From positions 186,001 through 250,000 of the forward strand of contig VZSF01009862.1 in NCBI GenBank assembly GCA_013398295.1: a DNA stretch of 64,000 nucleotides. Reading direction: 5' to 3'. The stretch is from Chionis minor. Taxonomy: Eukaryota > Chordata > Aves > Charadriiformes > Chionididae. Below are positions 34,995 through 45,628 of the stretch, in pieces (positions within the stretch are counted from its first letter, which is position 1; each line of letters opens with the position of its first letter). Position numbers and translations under genes: made by a program. The notes under the pieces are model-generated. The model did not search any database. It was not told where the DNA came from and saw only the letters and a program-made list of their open reading frames with translations.

Positions 34995-37900
34995 CTATTT
35001 GGAATCTTGAAGTTCCTTTGCCTTCATCAAAATCAGATGAACATCAGAGATAGGATAATCCTGTGTCAAAGAAACGAAGTGATACAAGTGACTGCCTAGC
35101 ATTTCTTGTACACACTATTTCACTTAGAATCATAGAATTGCTGGTTGAAGAGACCTTTAAGATCATCAAGTCCAACCATCAACCTAACGCTGCCAAACCC
35201 ACTACTAACCCATGTCCCTCAGCACCGCGTCTGCCCGGCTTTTAAATACCTCCAGGGACAGCGATTCCACCACCTCCCTGAGCAGCCTGTTCCAATGGTT
35301 CATAACCCTTTCGGTGAAGAAATTTTTCTTAATATAACCTGAACCTCCCCTGGCATAACTTGAGGCCATTTCCTCTTGTCCTGTCACTTGTTCCTTAGGA
35401 GAAGAGATCGACCCCCACCTCTCTACACGCTCCTTTCAGTCAGCTGCAGAGAGCGAGAAGGTCTCCCCTCAGCCTCCTTTTCTCCAGGCTGAACAATCCC
35501 AGTTCCCTCATCCGCTCCTCAGGAGACTTGTGCTCCAGACCCCTCTCCAGCTCCGTTGCCCTTCTCTGGACACACTCCAGCCCCTCAATGTCTCTCTTAT
35601 AGTGAGGGGCCCAAAACTGAACCAAGTATTTGAGGTGGGGCCTCACCAGTGCCGAGTACAGGGGGATGATCACCTCCCTAGTCCTGCTGGCCACACTATT
35701 CCTGATACAGGCCAAGATGCTGTTGGCCTTCCTGGCCACCTGGGCACACTGCTGGCTCATATCCAGCCAGGTATTGACCAATACCCCCGGCTCCTTTTCC
35801 ACCGGGCAGCTTTCCAGCCACTCTTCCCCAGGCCTGTAGTGGTGCAGGGGGCTGGTGTGACCCAAATGCAGGACCCGGCACTCGGCGTTGTTGCATCTCA
35901 CACCACTGGCCTGGGCCCATCCATCCAGCCTGTCCAGATCCCTCTGTAGAGCCATCCGACCCTCAAGCAGGTTGACACTCCCACCCAACTTGGTGTAGTC
36001 TGCAAATTTACTGAGGGCGCACTCGATCCCCTCGTCCAGGTCATTGATAAAGACATTAAAGAGAACTGTCCCCAGTACTGAGCCCTGGGGACACCACTTG
36101 TGACCACCCGCCAACTGGATTTAACCTGCCTGGCCTTCGAGCCAGTTTTTTACCCAGCTAAGAGTACACCCACCCAAGCACGGCAAACCTTGACAACGGC
36201 ATTCTTTGACTATTATAACATACTGCCATGTTCAGTTACTCCCTTAACAGCTCACAGTTTCCTGTTTTGTAACAGATCAAGCCTCAATACCCTTCAAGAA
36301 GGTTTTTGTTGTTTGGTTTGTGGTTCTTTTTTTTAATTTGTCCTCCAAGGGTACAGTGAGCTGGCCTGCTACAAGGGCTATCTTCATGCCAGAAAGCCTT
36401 ATCAAAGCCAGTATCTTGCACAGCCTAAAGCCGGAACGGGCAGAATCAGAGATATCCTACTGTGCAGCACAGGTGTTTCCAACCTCGGGCTCTCACAGAT
36501 CTCAGAACTAAACAAAAGCATCTGGCCAACAAATGTAACAGTTCCACAGGGTTTCACATCTTTACTTGAAATTATTCCATTATTTTTTGCAAACCAAAGG
36601 AACATTAGAAACCTCTAGTCTATGACAATTTCTTTGTATGGTAGAATGGATGCACAAGCAAAAGATTCACCCTGCCAGTAATGAGCATATTGTAAGAACC
36701 CTTAAGACTTTTCTGCATGCAAACGTCAGAAAGCTGGTACTTCTCTTCAGCCAGGCATACCCTCTCTCATACATACCATCATGTTCCCTCACAGCACTAT
36801 TTTAAGATTCTTCAAATTGCTCCCTATGCCCACTATATTTAATCCTTACCTGTAGCAGCCTCATGTTCAGAGTGAAGTCTCCTTCCAGCAACTGATCCCG
36901 GATTAGTCTGAAAGATCGAAATCATTCCAGCTACTTGTGATTCTTTAAACAGGAACTTTTAAAAAAAAAAAAAACAGACTGCACTGTGCCCTTATAGAGG
37001 CTTTTGTGAAGAGTGACTATAAACTATTCACCAGATGCCTTAACACATACCTACAGAAGACTCCTGGATCCGTGGATTTAGGTAAAGGAGGGGAAGAGCA
37101 AGAAGGCTACCTATGTACTTACGTCAACATGGCACAACAGACGAGCAGGAGGAAATCAAAGCGCTTATCATCAGCGAAGAGAGAATCCCAGATACGGATG
37201 ACGTCTGGCAGCAGGAACTCTTGGGACAAGAGCAGCGTCAGCCAGCGGAACGCAAAGAACTGGGGTTTGATGTTCTGTTCTTGCTGTCAGACATGCACCA
37301 GGCAAAGAATGAATACGTGCTCTCAGCCAGTTCCCTACACGTAAGAGATGCACCCCGTGTTTCCATCCCCATCTTCACCCCGATATTGCTCTAAGCTGCT
37401 AACTCACACTGCAACGTCAGCAAAGCCGCTGCCTCCTTTGAAGGCTCTCACAGTCAAGCTAGACAGATTTCCAGTGCAGCCATGCACCACACCTACAGAC
37501 AAGCCAGAGAACACTCCTCCGTCCACAACATGGAGGAAAGGAAGCTTTTCTTCCTAAAGGCACTATTTGTGTTAGTTCCATTAAACTTGCCAAGTGATTT
37601 TAATGTTCTCATTTGAACAGCATTTTATCTGCTAAGCGGCAGCCCTCCCCCACTAGCAGAGGCCCTGTTTTGTCAAGATTTCCTCTTCTTTTCCAGAAGC
37701 CCTGTATTTATCAAAAGGTTTACTATTCACACAAAGAAACAAAGATGGAACAGAGTTCACACTGATGGTCAGTAAAACACACTGTAAGCACTTCTAGCCT
37801 AAAGCTTTCTTGTTTTCTGCTGTTAAATCTAAGCGACAATAAGTTTAATCAAGGTCAAACGAGTTCAGGATCCTGCTGATATTCTTAAGGACCAGCTGCT

Positions 37901-40900
37901 GCATGGCCAAGACCGTTTCCTGCCAGCCAAACAGTAAGCAGTTTATTTTCTCTCCACTGAATCAGCCACCAGCCAACACCATGGGTCATGCCACTGTGCT
38001 GACAAACCATCATTTGGATTATAAAAGAAATATATTCCGATTTTTCTAAGTGCAAAAAAAATCTCATTGTGATTTGGTGAAGGTTGAAGTAACAAGAATA
38101 GCTTTCCCTTCCAAAATCCTTGGACTTTCACACCAAATGGACTATAAGACCTGAAGATGTTTTCAATAAAATCTGCCTTCTACATGTTCTACAAAACCCA
38201 AGGCACTCAGAGACTCTTGGATGCAAGAGAACGATAGAATTAGGTGGGTGGGATGGTCCAGCTTGCTGGATTTCACTTTACTTTTGGAATGATCTCCATG
38301 CTGTTGAAGTTAGTGTTGTCAGGGCAGCCAGTGGCAATCAAAGTGTGTGCATGGGGGGAGGGCAGCTGTTTTTTGTTTTGCTCTTAAAGACAGAGACACA
38401 AGTCCTGTAACCTCAAATCCCAAGGAACTCTACAGCAACACTCATGCTATGCCTGAGGACCAGAAGACAGTAAAGACTCCAGCTCCAACTAAGCCTCAAT
38501 CCAGGTGACCAGGGATTGTGGCCAAGTCACTTCGGACTCACAGCTGGCAGCTTTGCAACAACTACGGTTTGCTTTCGCAGTCAGGCAGGGGAGGAAAGCT
38601 GTGCTGTGTCAGCTCGCTCTAGGCTTACTCCAAGGAGAGGTTGTTTCAGCTCATAGATAAGAGCCTCTATGCCCTATAGACAAAGCCCTTCAGACACTCT
38701 CTCAACCTTTCTATTCAAGCATAGTAACAATTCAACAAAATTGGTTGACATTTAAATGCAACATTAAGCTCCACTCCTTGCATTCTGACCAAGACTCAGA
38801 GAAACACCCAGCTCCTCACCAATTTCAAATACAGCTCCACATCTTTTTCCTTCAGGGTAGAGTAGACCTTCTCCATTTTGTAGGTAATGCCACACTGAGA
38901 ATCATCCAGGCTCTTAATGAAGTTGTCCCGAATTTCGGCCATTAGATTGGTAAAGCAGAAAAACGTGTCTGCTTCAGCGTGTTCTGTGGACAGGGGTGGG
39001 GGGAGAGAGAAAAAGAAAAAAATGGGAATACAGGAAGCATCACTGACAGAAGCACACAGACTCAGAAACGTTCTTGCTCCGTAACCTGGTTGCTGTACTG
39101 GATTCAAGCAGTGGACCCCAAGAGATTTTAGTTTGCTTGGTCTGGGACCAGACTAGCCACTTTTTTTAAGCTAGAAATGTCTAATGAGTCACTGCAAATA
39201 CAGACCCTGTGTGCAACACAAGGTCTTTGTGACATCAGGTCACAAGCCAGTTATCTATGCCCAAAAACACCATCTGCTCTTCCGTGCCATCATCACACGC
39301 CCTCAGAGCTCCCATGAAGTAGAAGAAACAAGCAAAGTACTCCCATTCCATTCTTTTCTTACCAGGTGTATATATAGTATAAGCAAACAAGAGCTTCTAA
39401 ATGGATTTTAAGTTCACAATGCACAACTTAGATCCATGCAAAACAAACAGGAAATCCCTCAAAAACCCTCGCTTCCCCACGTCCTCACCACTCACAGCCT
39501 TCAGTTTCTATCAATCTGCTGCAGTCCCCAAAACCCCTCATCTCTTGCTGTATTTGCTTTTTGGCCCCAATCAATCAAAACAGTGTTGTTTAAAGACAGT
39601 CTCATTCCTGAGTTCTTTACACAGCCATTCAGAAGTCTCTCACCTTTCCACTCGCTGTTAGGATCTGTAGCAAAGGTGTAATAAAGAGGCCCCACGATTT
39701 CATTCATCCCCTGAACGTACGCTATCCCAGGGTTCAGCTTGGCGTAGATGAACAGGATTCGCTCCACCACTTCCCAGTGAGCTTCACAGCCATTGGGCAG
39801 AACTTCATACTCGCTCAGAGAATTCGGTGTCGTTTTAAGAGGGGAGCTCACCTGAAAAGCAAGGCAAGACTAGGGCTGATCCAGGATAACCAGCTGGCAC
39901 AGATTGTTTTGTACACTTGACAAGCTTGGCTTTTAACACACATCGCCTCCCAAAAGACTTGGGCAGCTTATACCAAGGAGGAAGGTTTTCACATAAACCA
40001 AGACAAGTATTTTGGGAAGCACAAAGGCAGTGAAGTCCTAGCACTGGCTCTCCCTGCGAACAAAGCTGTCTGTGCAGCAACAGAAAGTTCCCCTGACTCA
40101 TGGCATCACCTGATCCCACGCAGTAAGAAGCCACAGCAGTTCCACTTCTTTGTTAGGAGTGTGAGGAAAAGCATAGATCTGTTGTAGCAAGCCACCTTCC
40201 CCCGCAGCGTGTGGCACTTGTACTGTAATGCTCATGAAAGAGGAAGAGATAAAGACACATTTTACCAGATACCCAGCCCCTTTCCTAATTGCAGGTTTAT
40301 GAGATCCAGTTCTAGAAGATTACGTAAATTCAACTTCAATAAATCAACCCTTCGGTCTTTTGTTCCCATACAGAAAGGCACGTCAAGCATAATACACTCA
40401 TCTTCCTGCGACTCCAACTTCCACCAGAAGTTGAGAAAAAATAACCTTTAAAATTAAATACATCTGTAATTCACCAGCAACCATCAACTGGTTCTACAAA
40501 GCGGTCTAGCCACCAGAATGCACAGCACCTGCTGGAGTATTCGCGCAATTCCACAAGCAGGGAGGACCAGAAAAAAGCCCGAGAAACACCCTTCCCTTTA
40601 TCTGCTAAGATGCCCTGCCCCATGGACAGCCCCCACCTCCATCTCACATTTGTAACCCCACTGCGGTTTCGTGCCACCGTCTGTGACTTGAGTGTGGTCT
40701 GCTCCACCCGCTTGCGAAGCGTCTCAAACTCATTTTGGGGGTCCAGGATTAAAAGGCAGGGGTAGTCCGTTGGGCGCTGGAAGAACGCCATGTCAGGGTA
40801 CAGCCTCCTAGGATGGATACAAAGGAAATCAGGCATAAGAAGAAGGAAGTACATGCCCCATGTTGAATGGGAGGCTTGGTTTAATATTAAACCTCGTTTT

Positions 40901-43900
40901 CAAAGTACAAAGTGTTAACTAAACCCCTTGGGTTCAGAAGCCTGAGTCATTATGCCTCACACACCTGACATCTTTGTCTATCTGGAGAAGCACTTCGTTA
41001 TCCTTGAAGTAAGTATTCCATCGACTGTCTGGATTTGGATTGAGGGGCTAAAGAAATAAACAACAGAAACAGAACAAGCATGTTTCACGTGTATCAAAAT
41101 TCTCAGTGAATATACACCAATTTAACATTTCTGCTGTCCCCCTGTCATCTAGTACCAGCACACTCCTAGCACCAGCACACTCCTAGCACATCAGGTTTAT
41201 TTTTTTCTCTCAGTAGCTACGTTTAGTGTTGTTTCTTCACACATTGTGCAGGAAGTGGATCAGAGTTTGTGACACGAGCGAGTACGCAGATTCACTTAAG
41301 AGGCAGAAGCCAGCATTTCTAATATCTTTCCACCTGCTTCTTAATGACTTTGTTCCCAAATCAGGTATCCTGTCCCGTGTCAACAAGATTCCCCATTGCA
41401 GCTCCAATCCGTACAACGGAGACGGTCTTTGTACTTAGGGTAAGAGTTACCCACCCACACAGTACGTAGGTGCTGTGGTTATTAGTTACAAGTATTCTGC
41501 TCTATCTCAGCTCTGAGAAAGCTAAGTAAGCACCACCATTGTGCCCAGGAAAAAAGGAAACACATATTACTATGAACAACCTATCTTGTATCCGACCAGT
41601 TTTCCAATATGACAAACTTAACTCCCCCTCCACACACACGCACTTTCCTATCTCCACATCAAGATCCATGCAAAGTTAACAACTGAGAGAGGACAGGGGA
41701 GAGGAGAAGAAAAAAAAAAAAGCAACATTCCAAGAGATTCAAAGATCACTGTAACTTGCCAACGTATGGAGTTTTACAAACACACTGGATTTACAGCAGC
41801 AAGGCCTCCAGAGATCACAGCGGCACAGACGGCTGCACACTAGCAGACAAGTTACCATCCAGGACCAGTCATGGAAGCAGTTGTAACATTTTACAGTCTT
41901 TTCTGATCAGTTACCTCGTTCCCTCCCGCAACACATATACTCTTAACAGTGCTTTCAGGGAAGAAAAGAGCCAAGGGGTACAGGAAATAGTTAAAAAAAA
42001 AAAGGCACCATCAGAACTAGAAATAAGTAAGTCTCCTGCCTTCCATGCCATAGTCCAATTTGACTCTCCTGCATTTTTTACATCCCCTGTTCAGATTAGC
42101 CAGCTCTGAGTCCACCCATGGAGCTGACTTCTCAAGAGAGGGTCTCATGGCTAAAGGTACCTCTTGTGAGCGTCCCCTTTCCCTAGGGGACCCCTAGCCT
42201 GGGCAGCTAGCCCCAAAAGAGGGGAGAAGGGATATGCACAGCTGAAAATAAGCTCTCTCCAGAACTACTGGTGTTTTGCCAATAATTCACACCAAAGGCT
42301 ACTAAGACACAAGTGCCAGGCTGGTACCTAGAAACCGTCTCCCCTGCTAGCAGGGCAAAACAGAACAGAGCCAAGAGCAGCCCAGGGCTCCAGACTCCTG
42401 AACAACAGTTTATAGCTCTGGGGAATTTTCTGCAGCACAAAGGCTTAATAACACTTACGTGATCTTCTAAGGTCACATCTTCCCTTGAAACACCCAGGTT
42501 GGCTTTGGCGATCCCAGGCTGGATAATCATTTCCTTTAGAAACTGGGAATACAGATCCCTTAGGGAAGAAAAGAGGAATTAATATTGAAGCAGAAGATTA
42601 AGTCAACATAAGCACCCAAGACTGCATTCAAACAGGTCTCTCTGTATCACCCTGCTGAGCCAGAAGGCATTTGATTTCCTCCTCAAGTGAGTTCAGCCGA
42701 GGAGGTCGATCCACCAGACCCAGGATGCAGCCTACAGAACAGCTCATTCCACACAAGAACTTCATTTTATGAAGGTGCTTAATTATTTAAGGGACTGTTC
42801 TCCTTCTCTGCAGATATCATTAGAAATAAAGCACCCATGTCCTCACCTCTGTTTCTTCAGCAAAGAACTCCATAAGGCTTTCTCTAAAGGGAGGTAGTTC
42901 AGGAGTATCTGTACAGAAGACAGATGCACACAAATTAGTATTTGGAGAATGAGGTGTTATACCTGTAAGCCGAGCAAACCAAATGCAGTGGCTAGAGCTG
43001 GCTCTCTGAAAACACTGGGAGCTTTCTCCAGAAAGCCTAGTACTTTGCCAAGTGACAGTCAGGAATATTTCGGGAACTGGTTTTCAACACAGACCCATTT
43101 GTAGGGCTGATCAATACCACACCTGACTGAAATGCACTGCGAGCTCAATACTGTGGGCTGTTCTCATGCAAAGAACTGGCAGCCGCTTTCTATCATCCAA
43201 AGTGAAGTTGCCCTGTGACAACAAATGCTACTGCGATCCTGCCAGTGCTGATCTCCACAAATTACTGACAATGTTCACTGGCTTTTAAGCTCTGGATTTT
43301 TTGTTTGTTTGTTTACAGTTTTAAGTGCCCTAAAATAGCACGCGCTTAAGCAACCCAAAGCAAGAAACAGAAGCGCCCCAAGCAAAACCCACCTTCCAGC
43401 ACAGGCAGCGCAGCCCACCATCAAAGGGAATTCCTGTGGAACATTAGGCAGAGAGATAACCACGTTAGCCCCAGCCTCCTCACCGCGGCTTTGCTCACCA
43501 GGCAAACAGGCGAGGCAGCACTTTTCCTTCCCAGGGGGCAAGGAGATTTCCCGGGGAGCCTTCCAGGGGTTTGGAGAGCTGGTTTATAGGTCTACAGGTG
43601 CCAAACCCGCCGGTGCCTCCCACGGGGAGGCCGCCCGCTGCAGGCCCTGCGAGCAGCGAGCCGGGGAGCGGGCAGGCGAGGGACAGGGCGCAGCAGAAGC
43701 CATGAAACCCACAAGTCCCCCAGAGAGGGGGCAGGAAGGAAGAAAGGGTTTGTGGCAGCGCTCGAAGGGCCGCGCAGGGACCGCTGCGGCCTGATGGAAC
43801 TTGGGCTTCAAAACACACCCGCCAGCCACGGCGTTCCGCCCCCCCGCCGCCCCCCGCGGGCTGCAGGAGGGGACCGCTCCGCGGTGACCAAGGTGGCCTT

Positions 43901-44278
43901 CGGCCGCCGGACACCCTGCAGCCTGACACCCCTCCAGGACAGCGCCTGCCCCGGGCGGGCCACGGCCGGCGGGAGCACCCCGCTCTGCCCCCGGGGCTGC
44001 GGGCCCGGCGCCCTCCTCCGGCCCCCACACCCCCGCGGGCCACTCACCGCTGAAGCAGAGGTCGCGCAGCTTGGCCAAGGCCACCGTGGGTTCGCCGAGC
44101 ACCTCCTGGAAGTCCGCAATCCTGAGGGGGAGCGGAGCCGCCACCGTTATAACGCTTGTTACCGGCGCCCCCCCGCCTACTCCGCCACCCCACCGAGCAC
44201 CCCACCGAGCTTCCCCCCCGCGCGGCCCCGGCGGGGGAAGGGCCCCGGCACCGACCTGTTCTGGTGCAACCGCGACAT
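34995..44278 (-). CDS. TBC1D13: TBC1 domain family member 13 (Rab GTPase-activating protein), 12 exons
   Basis: This is a TBC-domain GAP; the human protein acts on Rab35 and affects GLUT4 traffic. Exons in coding order: 44278-44256, 44121-44048, 43433-43393, 42908-42847, 42558-42459, 41047-40965, 40807-40648, 39851-39644, 38983-38820, 37283-37123, 36907-36850, 35060-34995. They total 1200 bases (399 aa; human about 400). It starts [13 protein letters not shown] and ends [11 protein letters not shown]. The TBC catalytic pair is present: the arginine finger in IDKDVRRLYPDM (IxxDxxR) and the glutamine finger in [13 protein letters not shown] (YxQ). All introns are GT-AG and phases match. Exon 8 begins GTGAGC right after its acceptor. 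The last intron (35061-36849) holds a CR1 element. The promoter side is divergent to ZER1. No disruption is seen. Confidence 0.97.
35127..36185 (-). mobile_element. CR1 LINE, about 1 kb, with ORF2 reverse-transcriptase remnant
   Basis: Minus-strand CR1 in the last TBC1D13 intron. Its 3' end is at the CR1 terminal 'agaatcatagaattg' near 35127. A 224-codon open frame (36114-35440) encodes the C-terminal part of the ORF2 reverse transcriptase. It includes the PQGSVLG motif and a degenerate active-site segment FADYTKLGG, where the family usually has FADD, so the second catalytic Asp is lost. It is 5'-truncated, lacks the endonuclease and is not autonomous. The upper boundary is approximate. It lies in the same transcriptional direction as the host gene. 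Confidence 0.9.
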
Positions 44279-44440
44279 GGCGGCCCCGAGCCCCTGCCCC
44301 GCGCGCCGCGGTACCGCTCCGGCTGGAAACGCCGCCGCGGGTGGGCGGGGCCGGGCAGACCACGCCCCTCCCGGACCCCCGCCTACTCACCGGCGATGGC
44401 ACCGCCCCCCCCCCGCCGCGGGCCGCCTTCACGGAGCCCC
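44279..44440 (-). promoter_or_regulatory. TBC1D13: TBC1D13 CpG promoter and 5'UTR
   Basis: Directly upstream of the TBC1D13 ATG on the minus strand. The sequence is CpG-rich with GC boxes (gggcggggcc near 44345-44354) and no TATA box. The start codon sits in CCGCCATGTCG context. The CR1 copy begins immediately beyond, so the promoter proper is short. Confidence 0.55.
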
Positions 44441-44880
44441 GGAATGGTTTGGGTGGGGGCGGGATATTGAACAGCACCCGGTGCCACCCCCTGCCCCGGG
44501 CAGGGACACCTCCCGCCACACCAGGTCGCTCCAAGCCCCGTCCAACCTGGCCTTGAAGCTCCAGGGATGGGGCAGCCCCAGCTGCTCTGGGCAATCTGTC
44601 CCAGTGCCCCACCGCCCTCAGAGGGAACGGTTTCCTCCCGAGATCTCATCTGAATCTCCTTCTTCCAGTCTGAAGCCATCACCCCTCGTCCTGTCGCTAC
44701 GTGCCCTTGTAGAAAGTCCCTCTCCAGGTTCCTTGTAGCCCCTTTTGGATGCTGGCAGGGGCTCTAAGCTCGCCCCGGAGCCCCCTCTCTCCAGGCTGGA
44801 CATCCCCAGCTCTCCCAGCCTGTCCCCACAGCACAGAGGCTCCAGCCCTCGCAGCGTCTCCGAAGCCTCCCCTGGACCAG
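44441..44880 (-). mobile_element. CR1 LINE fragment between TBC1D13 and ZER1
   Basis: Minus-strand CR1. The 3' end (complement of ggtttgggt) is at 44441-44455, and the body reads back through 'cccagctgctctgggcaa' (complement of the CR1 tail) to about 44880. It is GC-rich, and its 3' 280 bases closely match the plus-strand copy at 29283-29566. It occupies much of the roughly 1.1 kb between the two divergent gene starts. The upper boundary is approximate. Confidence 0.85.
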
Positions 44881-45257
44881 CCCGAGCGCCCTCCCGGCGC
44901 GCTGAGCTGCCGGGGGGTTCTGCGGCACGACGTGCCCCGTCACGGCACCACCACCCCCCCCCCCGGGGCTGGGACAGTCCCCTCTCTGGGCGCCCGGCCC
45001 CAGCGGTGTTGTCCCACCTCGGAAAATGGCGCCCACCTCACAAAAGGCCCCGCGGGCAGGAGCCAGCGCCCCGCCGAGGGTCGCCGGGCACCGAGGGCAC
45101 CCCAGCGGCGGGCAGGCTCGCCCCAGCCACGTCTGGTGGCCGCCGCCTGTGCAAATGGCAGCCGCCGGGGCGGCCTGAGGGGACGCCGTCCCCCGGCTCG
45201 GTGCGTGGCGGCGGCGGCAGCCGTGGCGGTGCGGAGACGCGGGGCCCGGACGTGTGG

Positions 45258-45287
45258 GGACACACACCCACACACACACAGACACCG
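45258..45287. repeat. Short CA microsatellite
   Basis: An imperfect (CA)n run of about 30 bases (acacacccacacacacacac core) lies in the CpG-rich DNA upstream of the ZER1 first exon. Confidence 0.8.
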
Positions 45288-45299
45288 GGGGCGGCGGGG

Positions 45300-45628
45300 A
45301 CCGGGTGACGTGAGGAGTCCTGGCACGCTGCCGACCGAGCACCGTGACGTCAGGCAGCGGCACAGCGACGTCACGGCGCTGAGCACCAGCGTTCCGGCCC
45401 GGCCGGTGTTTCCGGGAGGGGGAGAGGGAGGGAAGCGGCGGCGCTTCCGGTGCGGGCGGCCCGGCTGGCGGAAGTGACGGCGGGGTTTGTTGACAGCGGA
45501 GGCCGCGGCGGGGGGAGCGGGGCCGAGGAGGACGCGGACCCCCTGCCCGCCCCGGGGAGCGGCGCCGGGACTCGGCCGGGACTCCCGCCGCCCCCCATCC
45601 GCCGCCCCGGGCGGGGGCCTGGCGCTAG
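45300..45628 (+). promoter_or_regulatory. ZER1: ZER1 promoter (CRE and ETS sites) and non-coding first exon
   Basis: The CpG island contains three CRE-like sites: TGACGTGA at 45306, a perfect palindromic TGACGTCA at 45345-45352, and CGACGTCA at 45366-45373. ETS-type sites CTTCCGG (45444-45450) and GGCGGAAGTGAC (about 45468-45479) follow. Transcription probably starts near 45400-45480. The exon ends at 45628 with a good donor (TAG|GTGAGT), in line with a 5'UTR exon spliced across 4.8 kb to 50416. There is no TATA box. Confidence 0.6.
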
